From positions 3,050,501 to 3,114,500 of the forward strand of contig NC_091675.1 of NCBI RefSeq assembly GCF_042453785.1: a stretch of 64,000 bases of DNA. Reading direction: 5' to 3'. A program made the position numbers and the translations under genes. The notes under the pieces were generated by a model. It did not search any database, had not been told where the DNA came from, and was given only the letters and a program-made list of their open reading frames with translations. Shown piece after piece: positions 44,401-54,975 of this stretch; positions within the stretch are counted from its first letter, which is position 1, and every line of letters begins with the position of its first letter. This DNA comes from Malus domestica. Lineage: Eukaryota > Streptophyta > Magnoliopsida > Rosales > Rosaceae.

Positions 44401-44846
44401 AGATGAAAGAAATAGAGATCAAATGGTTCGGGAAACAAGCCACTTGTATAGACTCTCAGTTCTCCAATAAATCCAACAGGCTTGGCCTTAATAGCTTTTG
44501 GGGCCTCTTACTCATCGCTGGGCTGGCGTCATCCTTAGCTCTTGTCGTATCTGCAGTCTCCTTCCTGTATGTGCACAGGCAAACCCTAATGACAAGAGAT
44601 ACCTCTGCATGGGAAAGAATTCGGGTCATATTTAGAAGCTTTGTCCAAAAAGATCTCACTTCCCATACTTTTCGAAACCAGAATGTGGGGAATGCGGAGT
44701 CCTCAGCAGCCTTCAGCACCGGCCAGCCGAGCCCGTTTAGCCTCTCAAATCACACGGGTCCAGTCTCACCTTCCTTCAGTGAATTAGGTACTCCTGTTGC
44801 TGTTGGTCAAGAATCTCCAGCATGTTTAATGCCACCAGCATGTTGA
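41461..44846 (+). CDS. Glutamate receptor-like (GLR) channel, complete, five exons
   Basis: Plant GLRs are amino-acid-gated cation channels with an ionotropic glutamate receptor layout. Exons 41,461-41,743, 41,867-43,218, 43,314-43,626, 43,716-44,122 and 44,331-44,846 join in phase to 956 residues. Residues 1-25 form a signal peptide. The amino-terminal Venus-flytrap domain starts with TIPVNVGVI and contains QAIIGPTSSMQADFAIDLGD and FGWREVVPIYVDNEFGEGI. S1 begins KLRVGVPVKIGSPEFV (about residue 480). M1 is near 597-618, the pore loop (GTSLWFSFSTMVFAHRE) near 635-651, M3 with SYTASLTSM near 675-683, S2 with KGGIAAAIDETPN, and M4 (GLNSFWGLLLIAGLASSLAL) near 841-866. A Ser/Pro-rich cytosolic tail follows. 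The ATG at 41,461 is the first after the TATA box. Clade II placement is likely but not tested. No defects seen. Confidence 0.92.
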
Positions 44847-46781
44847 TGAGCTTGATCTTCGTAACCCACATATATTACTATTCAAACATCTGTTTGACAT
44901 TCAGTAGTTTTGGTGTCATTTGAATCTCTAGTTTCTAATGCAAGCTTTCTTAAATTATACATCACAAGAGGACGACAATCCAAAAAAATCAACATAGCAC
45001 ACTGACTCATTACGAGCTTCAAGATTTTGACTTAATACAGGTTTTTACATGCCCTTTCTCATAGACTGAATTATATGTTTCTAAATAAGAGTATACAGAA
45101 GGAGAAAAAATGTCGTGCCAAAATTACCTTTTTAGATTGAATTATATGATATATAGGGTTAGGATCTATGAATATGCGCTTTTGACACACGTTTTTTGTG
45201 GGGCTTCCTCTGTAATATATTTCAACAATCCGAATCATTTATCTTTTAGTCTCCCCTAAAAGATCATGTACATCAAAAATCATCCAAATCTGAAATCATA
45301 TGACCGTTGAATTAAGTTTAGTGGTTATTTGTAACACTGTATTCGTCCATTTTCTTCACACAAATCTTAATGAATTTTGGATTTGGCTAACTTTTTGTAA
45401 GAATGAAGTATGAATGATGTACTAACATATGGGTGGAGATCATTGAAGTACATTACGAAATGAGCCTTATCAAATGGGTGCCAATATGTGTGTCCCCGGA
45501 TCCTAACCCAAAACTTCTTTACAACTAGTAATACTTGCTAACTAAGTAACTATACCACAAAATCTCATATCATAAAACATTGGTGACCTTATTGTCGTCT
45601 GTAAGAATTTCTCTTGAGCTTTAATGGCATACGACGGTCGACAGCACACCCTATGAACTCTTCCACTTTATCCATCCAGATTATATTCTACTATTGAGAT
45701 CTCTATTCAATTCTCCGTTCCTTTGCAAGGTAGATCCAAGATAACAAAACCATTCACTCTTCGTACTTTCTGATCTTCAATCTGATCAATCCTCACCCCT
45801 ATCTCATTTAGACCCCCTTTCCCATTGAATTTGTATTCCATATACACTCTGTCTTTGACCTACTTCGATGAAGACCTTTAGACCTAAACGTATAATGTAT
45901 AATACGTATAAGAATAACAAGAAATAAATTAAGGATGGTTGGGTACTGAACTATAGTTTATCATGTCGAAATGATGGTATCTTATTTTTATGCAGTAGGT
46001 AAATGTGAAATGAAAGTCCCTGCATGAGAAGATTCAAAACTCCAAAGATTCCAGACAGAACAAAATTAGTTAATAAGGTATTTCTTAATGTAACTATTAA
46101 GGATACTAAAAATTCTTACGATGAATTAACAATGTATAAGAAACTACTTATTGACTTTGTGTGTGCCACGCACAGCTCTGTGAAAATTCCATGTAACAAG
46201 AGTCTTTGGGTCTTCTACGATTATAACTGACATATAGTATATAATACATACATTAATGTATTGTGTATATTACATAGTTGACAACACTGTATATTGTCCC
46301 TCCTACTCACTATACTGTATTGTCTTTTTCATGTAAGTAAATGCATAAATGGCAATTATATATATATATATAGACACACATATATATTAGTAATTTTAGA
46401 GAATACGAATGATTCAATTATATATTGACTTATCAAATACGTTTCGAAGAATAAAGAACAGGCATCCCTTTCATAGCCACGCTACATATATATGTATGGA
46501 CTTTTGACCACCGATAGAGATGACCAGACTCACATGTTGATCAGTTCTATAACAAATTGACTGCACATTAGATGATTGGTTAAAATGATAAAAATACTAA
46601 GAGTATAGTCCATTGCAACAATGCTGCTATAGATTTGATTGATTGAATAAACTCAGAGTCTGAACTTTCACAAGAATTATTGATAAATTACTAGAAAGAA
46701 TATGAAAGCAATCAAAGGACTTTAAACCTTTTTAAATGTAGACTCAGATTCTGAAACTTTGATTCTGCATTGAAATACTAC
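44847..46781. other. Intergenic DNA with one MITE
   Basis: 3' flank of the GLR gene, a MITE at 45,156-45,509, then AT-rich DNA without a supported gene. A (TA)n stretch is at about 46,358-46,372. The 68-codon frame at 46,024 has no known motif. Confidence 0.5.
45156..45509. mobile_element. MITE with GGGTTAGGATC ends
   Basis: It starts GGGTTAGGATC and ends GATCCTAACCC, an exact 11-bp inverted repeat. Inside are words common in high-copy plant repeats (TTTTTTGTGGGGCTTCCTCT, CAATCCGAATCATTTATCTT). 354 bp, non-coding. No convincing target duplication was seen. Confidence 0.75.
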
Positions 46782-46786
46782 GTACG

Positions 46787-47039
46787 TGTTAATTATGATC
46801 AATCTCACACAATAAGGAAGAATAAGAATGTAACAGACTTAGAGAGAGAGAGAGAGAGAAAGAGAAAGAAGAACTTAGAGAGAAGATGAATATTTCTGAA
46901 CTGTTTTCTTAACATCTAAGTAATACAGTGTTGAGGTATTTATAGTTTTACACTTACACAGCTAACTTCCTTAACTAACTTCTTCTCTAATCTAATTACA
47001 AGTGTCAACATCTTAAACACCAATATCTCTATCCTATCA
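46787..47039 (-). repeat. 3' LTR of the copia element (253 bp)
   Basis: Identical to the other LTR except for one missing AG dinucleotide in the (AG)n run near 46,841-46,858. Minus-strand ends TGATAGGATAG...AATTAACA. The outer TGA also supplies the stop codon of the pol frame. Confidence 0.97.
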
Positions 47040-50000
47040 TCCCCCCGCAAACACATGATTCGATGCTCGAATCATGAGATTGGTACAATGAGTACGAAAC
47101 AGAGGAGAACTCAACCCTTTAGTCAAAATATCAGCAAACTGCTCTTTAGATGACACAAACTGAACAGAAAGTTGTTTCTTGGCAACACGTTCTCGCACAA
47201 AATGAACATCAACCTCAATGTGCTTAGTGCGTTGATGTTGAACCGGATTAAAAGCCAAAGCAATGGCGGACAAATTATCACAAAATAAAACCGGAGGTGA
47301 TGACAGAGGAACCTGCAGAAAGACCAACAGTTGCTGAATCCAGTCTAATTCAGCGGAAGTAAAGGACAAGGCTCGATATTCCGCCTCTGTGGATGAACGA
47401 GAAACTGTTAATTGTTTCTTTGAGGACCAAGAGATAGGATTGTTGCCTAAAAACACAGCCATGCCAGTGGTAGAACGCCTATCATTCGGGTCACCTGCCC
47501 AATCAGCATCACTGAATGCTTTCAATTGCAGTGGGCCGTGGGAATAACAGAGACCATGATGAATGGTACCCTTGAGATACCGCAAAATGCGTTTGACAGC
47601 AGTGAAATGAGCAATCATAGGCTGTTGCATGAATTGACATACTTGATGGACAGAAAATGCTATATCCGGCCTTGTAAATGTAAGGTACTGCAGTGCACCT
47701 ACTACACTCCTGTACAACGTTGGATTGTTATAAGGAGCACCATCATCTTTGAGAAGCCGGTTATAGGGCAAACAAGGAGTTTCACATGACTTGGACTCAA
47801 GCATCTCAGTTTTAGTAAGAAGATCCAAAATATATTTGGATTGAGACAAACATAAGCCATGTGCAGTGCGAGAGATTTGAATGCCCAGAAAGAAATTCAG
47901 ATCCCCCAGATCCTTGATATCAAATTCCTTGGTTAAAGCACTAATAACCTGTTGCATAGCTGCAGCTGCATTCCTTGTGATAATGATATCGTCCACATAA
48001 AGCAGCAAGATGACAATACCAGATTCAACTGTCTTGACAAACAGGGAGGAGTCAGAATAAGTATGTTTAAAACCCAAAAGAGGCAAGAACTTGGTAAATC
48101 TGTCATTCCAAGCTCGAGGGGCTTGCTTAAGTCCATAAAGGGACTTGTGCAACTTGCAAACAAGATGAGAAGTAGCACCATCAACAAAACCAGGAGGTTG
48201 GGTCATATACACCTCTTCATCCAAAATGCCATGTAAAAAGGCATTCTTGACATCGAGTTGCCTAAGGGGCCAATTAAATTGAGCTGCCAAAGCCAATACT
48301 AGTCGAACCGTGGTAGGTTTAACCACAGGACTGAAGGTTTCCCCATAATCAAGACCCGGTTCTTGACTGAACCCTTTAGCAACAAGCCTAGCTTTATGCC
48401 GAGCAATAGTGCCATCAGAATGCTTCTTGATCTTGAATATCCATTTGCACCCGACCAAGTTCTTTGTAGAAGGTAATGTCACCAAACTCCAAGTACCTTG
48501 TTTATGTAAAGCATCGATCTCCTCTTGCATAGCTTTCAACCAAGTAGAATCCTTTATTGCAGTTTTATAAGAATTTGGTTCAATAAGAGACAAATCAGTG
48601 CAGGCAGACTCCTGAATAGTAGCTAATAAGGCTTTGATCTTGATAATACCATTTTTGCTCCTAGTTTGCATAGGATGCAAATTGAGAGGTGGAACCTCCA
48701 ACACCACTTGCAAAGTATCAGGACCAAACGATGCTGCTGGAGAAGTATCGGAACCATTGACAAGAGCCACAGGGACAGGGACTGGAGAATGAGTAGTGGA
48801 AGAACCAGTAATGGATGGAAAAGATAGGGGTGAGGAAGGGATAAGAGAGATGGATATGGGAGAAGGAGCAGGTGATGAGGAAGAGGCAGGAGTGGTAGGA
48901 GATGATGGTGATCTAGATGAGGAATGAGACATAGGTAACACAACATTGTCATTAGAAATCACAGGTGCAGGAAGTGTGAAAGGAGGAACTGAAGAAGATT
49001 GATATGAGACTTTAGAGTGAACCAACAAAGATGTGTAAGGAAATTGATCCTCATCAAACATAACATGTCTTGAAATATAAACTCGCTGTTTGGAAACCTC
49101 ATAACATATATACCCTTTATATTTGGTAGCATACCCCAGAAAAATATACTTGGTGGTCTTGGCTTGTAGTTTAGTAGCATTATAAGGCTTTAACAAAGGA
49201 TAGCATGCACAACCGAATATCCGGAGATGAGAGATTACAGGAAGATGACCAAACAAAAGTTCAAAAGGAGATTTAAGTCCTAGCACAGAAGAAGGCATTC
49301 GATTAATAAGATAGACAGCTGTTTGACAGGCATATGACCAAAAACAAGCAGGTAACCTAGCTGTTTGTAATAGAGTCACAGTGGTTTCAATAATATGCCT
49401 ATGCTTTCGCTCGGCTAGACCATTTTGCTCGGGTGTATGTGGGCAAGAAAGATGATGAGCAATGCCCTTTTCAAGAAGAAAGGACTGAAAAACCTTACTG
49501 ACATACTCACCCCCTCCATCACTCTGTAAGGTTTGTATAGCAGTTGCAAACTGAGTAAGAACAAATGAATAGAAAGCAACAAAAGTAGCAAAGACATCAG
49601 ATTTGTTGATCAATGGAAACAGCCAACAATGTCTTGTATATTCATCGATAAAGGTCACATAATATCGATAACCATCAATGGAAATAGAAGGAGCGGGACC
49701 CCAAAGATCACTATGAATAACAGCAAAAGGTTTTACAGACTTATTGGTACTTAGGGAAAAGGGAAGTTTACAAAACTTGCCCTCCAAACAGCTAGAGCAC
49801 ATTACAGGTAAGGAAGACTTGGAACAAGGAATATTAGCTTGCTTTAGCATCAAAGAACCAATGTTATTAGATGGGTGACCTAGTCGATTATGCCAGGTTG
49901 TAGAATGAACATGCTGACCAAGGAAAGCTTTAGCTTGAAATGGAGTTGAATGTGTAGAATGAGATGTGGCAGAAAGACAAGGGATGGGATAGAGACCATT

Positions 50001-50756
50001 ACTGCATTGTCCTTTGTAAATGATCCTCCCTGTGGCCTTGTCTTGAATCCATAAGTAGAAAGCATCAAAGATTAGCCAGCAGTTATTATCTAAACAGATT
50101 CGGTGCACAAATAACAAGTTTTGAGTCAACTTCGGAACATAAAGCACATAATTGAGCTTAATCGGATGCACAGAATTCAGTTTAGAAACATTAAGAACTG
50201 TGCTACCAATATGAGACACAGGCAAACCTTCACCATTGGCAGTTTGAATGGTCTCAGATGTAGGATATGGTGATGCCAAAGATAGGTTACTGAGATCGGC
50301 AGTCATGTGATTAGTAGCACCAGAGTCAGTAATCCACACTTGAGGATTAGAATAAGAAGTAGATGGTGATGATGGTGACTGAGGCATCACAGTATGCAGT
50401 GCTTGAGGAGATTGTTGAGGAGCATGAAAAGGCTGAGGTTGCATTGATGAATGCTGAAATGGAGCAGGATAGTGTGAAGCACCATATGGGGATGATTGCA
50501 CTTGAGAAGGATAGAACTGTCGGGTAGGACCACCAAAATTAGGACCCTTGTCATTGAAAAAACAGTACCATGTGCTGTGATTATGCTTGCCACATATTTG
50601 ACAAGAAGCTCGATCAGGAGGTTTAGACTGACAATATGGAGCAGTGTGTCCTTCAACATTACACGTTTGACAAGTAGGCAGCAATGGTGCACTTGGATGA
50701 CCAAAATATGGTACTGGTGATTGACCAAGAATGCCCGGACTTGGTGTAGGAAGCAC
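47037..50756 (-). CDS. Copia Pol polyprotein with gag zinc-knuckle region
   Basis: An open frame of about 1,239 codons continues the gag frame after an in-frame TAG. In order: two CCHC zinc knuckles (CQTCNVEGHTAPYC and CQICGKHNHSTWYC, residues 29-42 and 52-65); the aspartic protease motif WITDSGATNHM (about 141-151); the gag-pre-integrase segment TWHNRLGHPS with downstream CSSC; the integrase core with SDLWGP, SDGGGEY and the TPEQNGLAERKHR glutamate region; the reverse transcriptase with KARLVAKGFSQ, DVKNAFLHG and the catalytic LLLYVDDIII; and RNase H with FSDADWAGD and STEAEYRAL. All catalytic landmarks are present. The listed 5' limit is only where the frame is conventionally opened; there is no ATG there, and expression would need passage from gag. 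Confidence 0.93.
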   Translation of the reverse strand: MLPTPSPGILGQSPVPYFGHPSAPLLPTCQTCNVEGHTAPYCQSKPPDRASCQICGKHNHSTWYCFFNDKGPNFGGPTRQFYPSQVQSSPYGASHYPAPFQHSSMQPQPFHAPQQSPQALHTVMPQSPSSPSTSYSNPQVWITDSGATNHMTADLSNLSLASPYPTSETIQTANGEGLPVSHIGSTVLNVSKLNSVHPIKLNYVLYVPKLTQNLLFVHRICLDNNCWLIFDAFYLWIQDKATGRIIYKGQCSNGLYPIPCLSATSHSTHSTPFQAKAFLGQHVHSTTWHNRLGHPSNNIGSLMLKQANIPCSKSSLPVMCSSCLEGKFCKLPFSLSTNKSVKPFAVIHSDLWGPAPSISIDGYRYYVTFIDEYTRHCWLFPLINKSDVFATFVAFYSFVLTQFATAIQTLQSDGGGEYVSKVFQSFLLEKGIAHHLSCPHTPEQNGLAERKHRHIIETTVTLLQTARLPACFWSYACQTAVYLINRMPSSVLGLKSPFELLFGHLPVISHLRIFGCACYPLLKPYNATKLQAKTTKYIFLGYATKYKGYICYEVSKQRVYISRHVMFDEDQFPYTSLLVHSKVSYQSSSVPPFTLPAPVISNDNVVLPMSHSSSRSPSSPTTPASSSSPAPSPISISLIPSSPLSFPSITGSSTTHSPVPVPVALVNGSDTSPAASFGPDTLQVVLEVPPLNLHPMQTRSKNGIIKIKALLATIQESACTDLSLIEPNSYKTAIKDSTWLKAMQEEIDALHKQGTWSLVTLPSTKNLVGCKWIFKIKKHSDGTIARHKARLVAKGFSQEPGLDYGETFSPVVKPTTVRLVLALAAQFNWPLRQLDVKNAFLHGILDEEVYMTQPPGFVDGATSHLVCKLHKSLYGLKQAPRAWNDRFTKFLPLLGFKHTYSDSSLFVKTVESGIVILLLYVDDIIITRNAAAAMQQVISALTKEFDIKDLGDLNFFLGIQISRTAHGLCLSQSKYILDLLTKTEMLESKSCETPCLPYNRLLKDDGAPYNNPTLYRSVVGALQYLTFTRPDIAFSVHQVCQFMQQPMIAHFTAVKRILRYLKGTIHHGLCYSHGPLQLKAFSDADWAGDPNDRRSTTGMAVFLGNNPISWSSKKQLTVSRSSTEAEYRALSFTSAELDWIQQLLVFLQVPLSSPPVLFCDNLSAIALAFNPVQHQRTKHIEVDVHFVRERVAKKQLSVQFVSSKEQFADILTKGLSSPLFRTHCTNLMIRASNHVFAGG
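47040..47051 (-). other. Polypurine tract
   Basis: On the minus strand GCGGGGGGA directly precedes the 3' LTR. It is the expected plus-strand primer for reverse transcription. It is also coding, as the last Gly residues of Pol. Confidence 0.8.
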
Positions 50757-50840
50757 ATGGGTTTGAGTATACTGTTTGGGTGAATAGAACCGAGCCCCTT
50801 GATGAAACTTGCCTTTCCCTTTGTTTTTATTCCCATTAAA

Positions 50841-51620
50841 CTACTTATATCCTCCAGAAAAGAATTGAGACTGCCCTGATGCAGGATTAGGTGAGTGATG
50901 CTTGCCAGAATGAGGGACAGTATTAGCAACCATGGCAGTAATAAAAGGTGCAGTTGTGGAAGTGTCAACAATGACCTCTTCAGCAAGCAACTGAGACCGA
51001 AACTCCTTAAGAGAGATTACATTCTCACGACCCCGAATAACACAGCGAAAAGTGTTATATTCAGAGGGTAACCCATTGAGAGCAAGAATAACTATGTCCT
51101 CATCCGCAAAATAAACCCCAACAGCAGATAAGTAATCTCTAGCCTCTTTAATTCTGTGAAGATACTGAGACACCGAATCAGACCCTTTCTTTACCGTCTG
51201 AAGATTGGACTTCATTTGGAAAATGCTGGTCTTAGACACCGTAGAGAACTGTTCTTTCAGACGAATCCAAAGATCCTGAGAACTCTTACTGCCAATAGCA
51301 CAAGACAATGCAACCGGAGACAGAGTGGCTGTGATCAATTGCATTATAGCACGATCATGCATTTTCCATACCACAAATGCATCGGATTCAGCAGAAGTAC
51401 AGGAGCCAGATTCAGGAGGAGAAACTGCAAATTGAAGTGGACAAGGGTGCGAGCCATCAACAAACCCCATAATACCATTGCTTTCCAACAAAAGTTGTAT
51501 CTGAAAATTCCAATTGAGATAATTGGAATCATCCAATTTGACATTAACCGAAGTCGAAATTGTGGAGATTAAAGCAGTAATCGGAGATTGCACAATTTGA
51601 AGTTGAGTTGCAGTCACCAT
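50841..51620 (-). CDS. Copia Gag (N-terminal part)
   Basis: 259 codons from ATG 51,618-51,620. The KLDDSNYLNWNFQIQLLLES opening and the later SVSQYLHRIKEARDYLSAVG and DIVILALNGLPSEYNTF segments are typical of copia Gag (UBN2-type). Gag forms the virus-like particle. The frame ends at TAG (50,841-50,843); 28 codons further, in the same frame, the Pol frame is listed as opening, and the gag zinc knuckles lie beyond the stop. Confidence 0.92.
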   Translation of the reverse strand: MVTATQLQIVQSPITALISTISTSVNVKLDDSNYLNWNFQIQLLLESNGIMGFVDGSHPCPLQFAVSPPESGSCTSAESDAFVVWKMHDRAIMQLITATLSPVALSCAIGSKSSQDLWIRLKEQFSTVSKTSIFQMKSNLQTVKKGSDSVSQYLHRIKEARDYLSAVGVYFADEDIVILALNGLPSEYNTFRCVIRGRENVISLKEFRSQLLAEEVIVDTSTTAPFITAMVANTVPHSGKHHSPNPASGQSQFFSGGYK

Positions 51621-51861
51621 GGAAATTTCTTCGGAAAAACTCTCTGAGGAAGTATAACAAACAGTTGATATGCAAGACGGAAGGAAGCAGAAAAGATGAT
51701 CGACGAAAAATCATGACCACCCAAGAAACCCTAGAAATCCAAATCAGAAGAAGACGAAGAAACGCAGAGAACAACCAGACACAAATCAAGAAGAACGAAT
51801 ACACCTTCAATCGGAATCGGAGCGGAAGCAGAGGATCGAAGATTATGCGCAGGCAACAATG

Positions 51862-51874
51862 GCGATTGATACCA
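51862..51874 (-). other. Primer binding site
   Basis: Immediately inside the 5' LTR the minus strand reads TGGTATCAATCGCC, matching the 3' end complement of initiator tRNA-Met (TGGTATCAGAGCC) at its first eight positions and in part beyond. This is the usual primer of plant copia elements. Confidence 0.85.
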
Positions 51875-52129
51875 TGTTAATTATGATCAATCTCACACAA
51901 TAAGGAAGAATAAGAATGTAACAGACTTAGAGAGAGAGAGAGAGAGAGAAAGAGAAAGAAGAACTTAGAGAGAAGATGAATATTTCTGAACTGTTTTCTT
52001 AACATCTAAGTAATACAGTGTTGAGGTATTTATAGTTTTACACTTACACAGCTAACTTCCTTAACTAACTTCTTCTCTAATCTAATTACAAGTGTCAACA
52101 TCTTAAACACCAATATCTCTATCCTATCA
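51875..52129 (-). repeat. 5' LTR of the copia element (255 bp)
   Basis: Same sequence as the 3' LTR plus one AG unit. On the minus strand it should hold the element's promoter; a TATAAATA-like sequence (complement of TATTTATA at about 52,026-52,033) is a candidate TATA box. Confidence 0.95.
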
Positions 52130-53014
52130 GTACGCACATTTTTCTCAATCTCTAAATTGCCAATAAAAGAAAAAAAAAAGAAAAAAAACTCTTAAACCAA
52201 TTTTTTGAAAGTGTTCAAATCCATCTCTAAAGACTCAATGTTTGAAAGGGGTGCTTTTTGCTAATTTATTTATACCAGTTGATTACACTCCAAAAATGTA
52301 GCCAACTTGTTTAATTTAAAGTTTTAAAAAGCTTTAAAAGTACGTGGGAGTTTTGTAAATTATCTTATTGCTAATCTCAGATTTAATGAAATCAAATTGG
52401 AGGTAGCCATATTTTGGTTGTGCCACAATGGAGCTAGACTTTATTGTCTAAAGTATAGAGGAAGTTTTTTTTTTATAACTTTTTTTATGAATAGTAGCTT
52501 AAACAGCTTCATGACATATATTTCTTGCGAAAGAGACATGGTTCTCCAATATAATTAATTGTGATTGTGAAAAATTGCTCGAACAAATAATGAGGCCTAT
52601 GATTTGCATGGAAAAAAAAGTTTGAGACTAACATTTGATGCAGTGAGTGTTGAGAATCAATGTCAAAGTTAGGCAATGTTAGGTATGGTTGTGTGGAAAA
52701 AATAATTAGGTGCAATTAATGTGTTTTGTGTGGTAGTAAATAATCTTAGTTTAATTAAGTAGCTTTCATTTGGATTGCTATAAATACCCAAGTCCCCAAG
52801 CCTTGTAAATCATCCAAAGGAAAAACAAAGCTAAGTGCTAAATAAGAAAAGCTTTGCTAATTAGTGTTTTTGTGAGCTTTCTTTAAGAGTGTGCTTTATT
52901 TTCTTCTTCTTGGGATCATTAGAGTTATCTTGGATACTCTTTTTGTTCAACATTGAGGGGATGGAGAATTAAGATGTTGAATAATTAGTGATGACTACCC
53001 AATCTATTTTAAGT

Positions 53015-53192
53015 AGTGCTACACTTATCATTTATTTGTACCATCATTTGTACGAAGTCTCTCCAATCTACCATGAACTGGGATCGCAGTAGATTGAAGA
53101 GACTTTTTTTCTCTCTAAAAGAAGTGAGGCCGCCAACACATGAATCATATCTCTATTAGAGACATGTACAAATAAATAGTAAGAATGTTATT
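53015..53192. mobile_element. Small MITE
   Basis: GTGCTACACTTATCATTTATTTGTAC at the left pairs with the inverted complement of the right end (GTACAAATAAATAGTAAGAATG). The core contains an inverted pair (AAGTCTCTCCAATCTACC / GGTAGATTGAAGAGACTT-like). About 178 bp, non-coding. Confidence 0.65.
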
Positions 53193-54461
53193 TTTGATCT
53201 ATTTTATTGGAGATCCCATGATGTATAGGTTCAAGGGAAAAACAAGTCATTGATTAATACATGCTAGTACTATTCGATTAATGCTCCTCCCTATGGTGAT
53301 CGTAGAGAATAGTACATGATTGCAATAAGTTGCAACAAGTTGTGACGATGAGTTTATGTTCCTAATTAATCCATAGCCTACGTTAGTGTGGAATTGAGAC
53401 CGCTTTCCACAAAAGTTCTAGGCTTAACTTCCTATGAAGCTACATGAACTAATAAAAAATAAAAAATTCTGACTTAAATTGTGGCTTGCATAAACTTGAC
53501 TTCGCACTGCATTTGTTTAGTATTCCCCCCCCCCCCCATGTTGGTATTCCCCCCCATGTTGGGAAAGTTCTTGAGTTTGAATCTTCCTCTAGGATCCAAG
53601 CAAAAATTCTCATTTAATCATAAAAGTTTTTCATTTCGTGGACTTCAGTCTTCTTAGCTAGAAGCCTAAATTATTAATTTGAACCAGCAATTCATATGTG
53701 AAGTTCTAATACAAAGTTGTCAGGCATATGCTTGTCTTTTGGGTCAAGAATAAATATTTTATTTAGGAGAATTTCGGTGTATGAGAGAATTTTATTGATA
53801 TATAAAAAAAAGTTATACCTAGTCAGGAAAACATAAACCTTACTTCTCATGAAGCAAAAAAAAAAAAAGAAAAAAAAAAGCAAAATCAAAATACAGGAAA
53901 AGAGGGGGGTTATAAAACTTACCATTCTTGAAAAGAAAAAATACAAAAAAAGAAAAAGAAGACATAAACCTTACCCATTTTGAAAATAAAAATACAAGTA
54001 ATGGAGGGAGATATAGTGCCAATCCCATCTAAAATAAAGCTTAAAAGATTACCTGCAATATGCAAAACAAAAAGAAAAACCCAAAAGGATTGGGTCAATG
54101 ACTCAATAATATATGTTACGTCCTTGAACTTTGAATCAAGTGGTGGATTAATTAGACTTAAGAAAGACTTAAGTTTATACCTCTTTTCAAATGAATACTC
54201 CGTTCCGCGTAGATGACTGTCTTTTTGGCATCATTTGCAATACACCTTCGATACTCTCGACCATACACATGACGACAAGAGATTGGTGGGTGTATTAATT
54301 CTAGATGTTCATTCAATAAACATAAGGTAATGTTAGAGAGACTAAATTTGGAGAGAAAATTTACAAACTATAAACATAATTCAATTAGTTGATTAATCTT
54401 TCAAAATCCATATACATAACCATTATTTAATTGTTTGACAAAAAAACCATTATTTAATTAA

Positions 54462-54590
54462 TCTTTCAAATCGAAGATCGTTTAATTATCCAAATGTATA
54501 AAAAAAAAATTGATGGTTCATATTATATTCATAATCAATCGTCGATTTTTTATATACATTTGGATGATTAAACAATCTTTGATTGAATGA
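54462..54590. repeat. AT-rich inverted repeat
   Basis: CTTTCAAATCGAAGATCGTT and CCAAATGTATA on the left reappear inverted (TATATACATTTGG, AACAATCTTTGATTGAATGA) on the right, giving arms of about 55 bp and a loop of about 20 bp. It may be a decayed foldback element. No function is inferred. Confidence 0.7.
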
Positions 54591-54975
54591 TTTTTTTTTT
54601 AGAGATAATCTTCAAATAAAAATTAAAAAAAAAGAACAATTATGATTATAGAGTTTATAATGATAAATATACATTATTCGCAAAAGATAAAATATTTGCA
54701 TTTCTAATGTAAGGACCATCCAAAAGTAATAAGTAAAAATGTGATTAGTCTTTTTTAATTCTTTTAAATGATTCTGAATGGTTCCATTAAGCAGCTTAAT
54801 AAATTGATCTGTACGTATACGGATTGGGTCCTAGCGGGAGACTGACTTAGTCCTTTTGAGTTTTGAATTTTTTCCTTTTCCAGGGACTTTTCATACCTTA
54901 CCTACCGCCTATAAGAATACCGTGATCTCCACTCCGATTATGTGCCTTGCAAATAAAGAAAGCATTCAAATTAAC

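Larger units (their letters stand above)
46787..52129 (-). mobile_element. Complete Ty1/copia LTR retrotransposon
   Basis: 5,343 bp bounded by two LTRs (TG...CA) and a perfect 5-bp target duplication GTACG (46,782-46,786 and 52,130-52,134). On the minus strand the order is 5' LTR (51,875-52,129), tRNA primer site, gag, protease, integrase, reverse transcriptase, RNase H, polypurine tract, 3' LTR (46,787-47,039). Integrase before RT defines copia. The short LTRs, small size and absence of an envelope frame fit the compact copia lineages such as Ale/Retrofit, a tentative assignment. The two LTRs differ only by one AG unit in a microsatellite, so the insertion is very recent. It lies between the two complete GLR genes, opposite to their direction. 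Confidence 0.97.
52135..54975. other. Intergenic DNA with a MITE, homopolymers and a hairpin
   Basis: No supported gene. It contains a MITE at 53,015-53,192, a C-rich tract with a duplicated CCCCCCATGTTGG at 53,526-53,560, A-rich tracts at 53,855-53,955, and an inverted repeat at 54,462-54,590. The last 100 bp should hold the leader of the second complete GLR gene; no clear TATA box is seen. Confidence 0.5.

Noticed and set aside
3254-44846. A functional link between the GLUTAMINE DUMPER gene and the GLR cluster
   Set aside because: Both concern amino-acid transport or sensing, but they are over 35 kb apart with unrelated genes between them and no shared regulatory sequence was found.
48623-48952. 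Long minus-strand frames inside the copia element (for example 48,623-48,952 and 50,387-50,986)
   Set aside because: They overlap Pol in another frame, are Leu/Pro-rich shadows and have no motif.
53855-53960. Possible processed-gene poly-A tails
   Set aside because: The A-rich tracts are interrupted by G and C in several places and no upstream gene body or target duplication was found.
54856-54975. GLR start at 54,856 adding 40 residues
   Set aside because: It begins with TTG and the extra N-terminus is not signal-peptide-like; ATG 54,976 (or 54,940) is more plausible.
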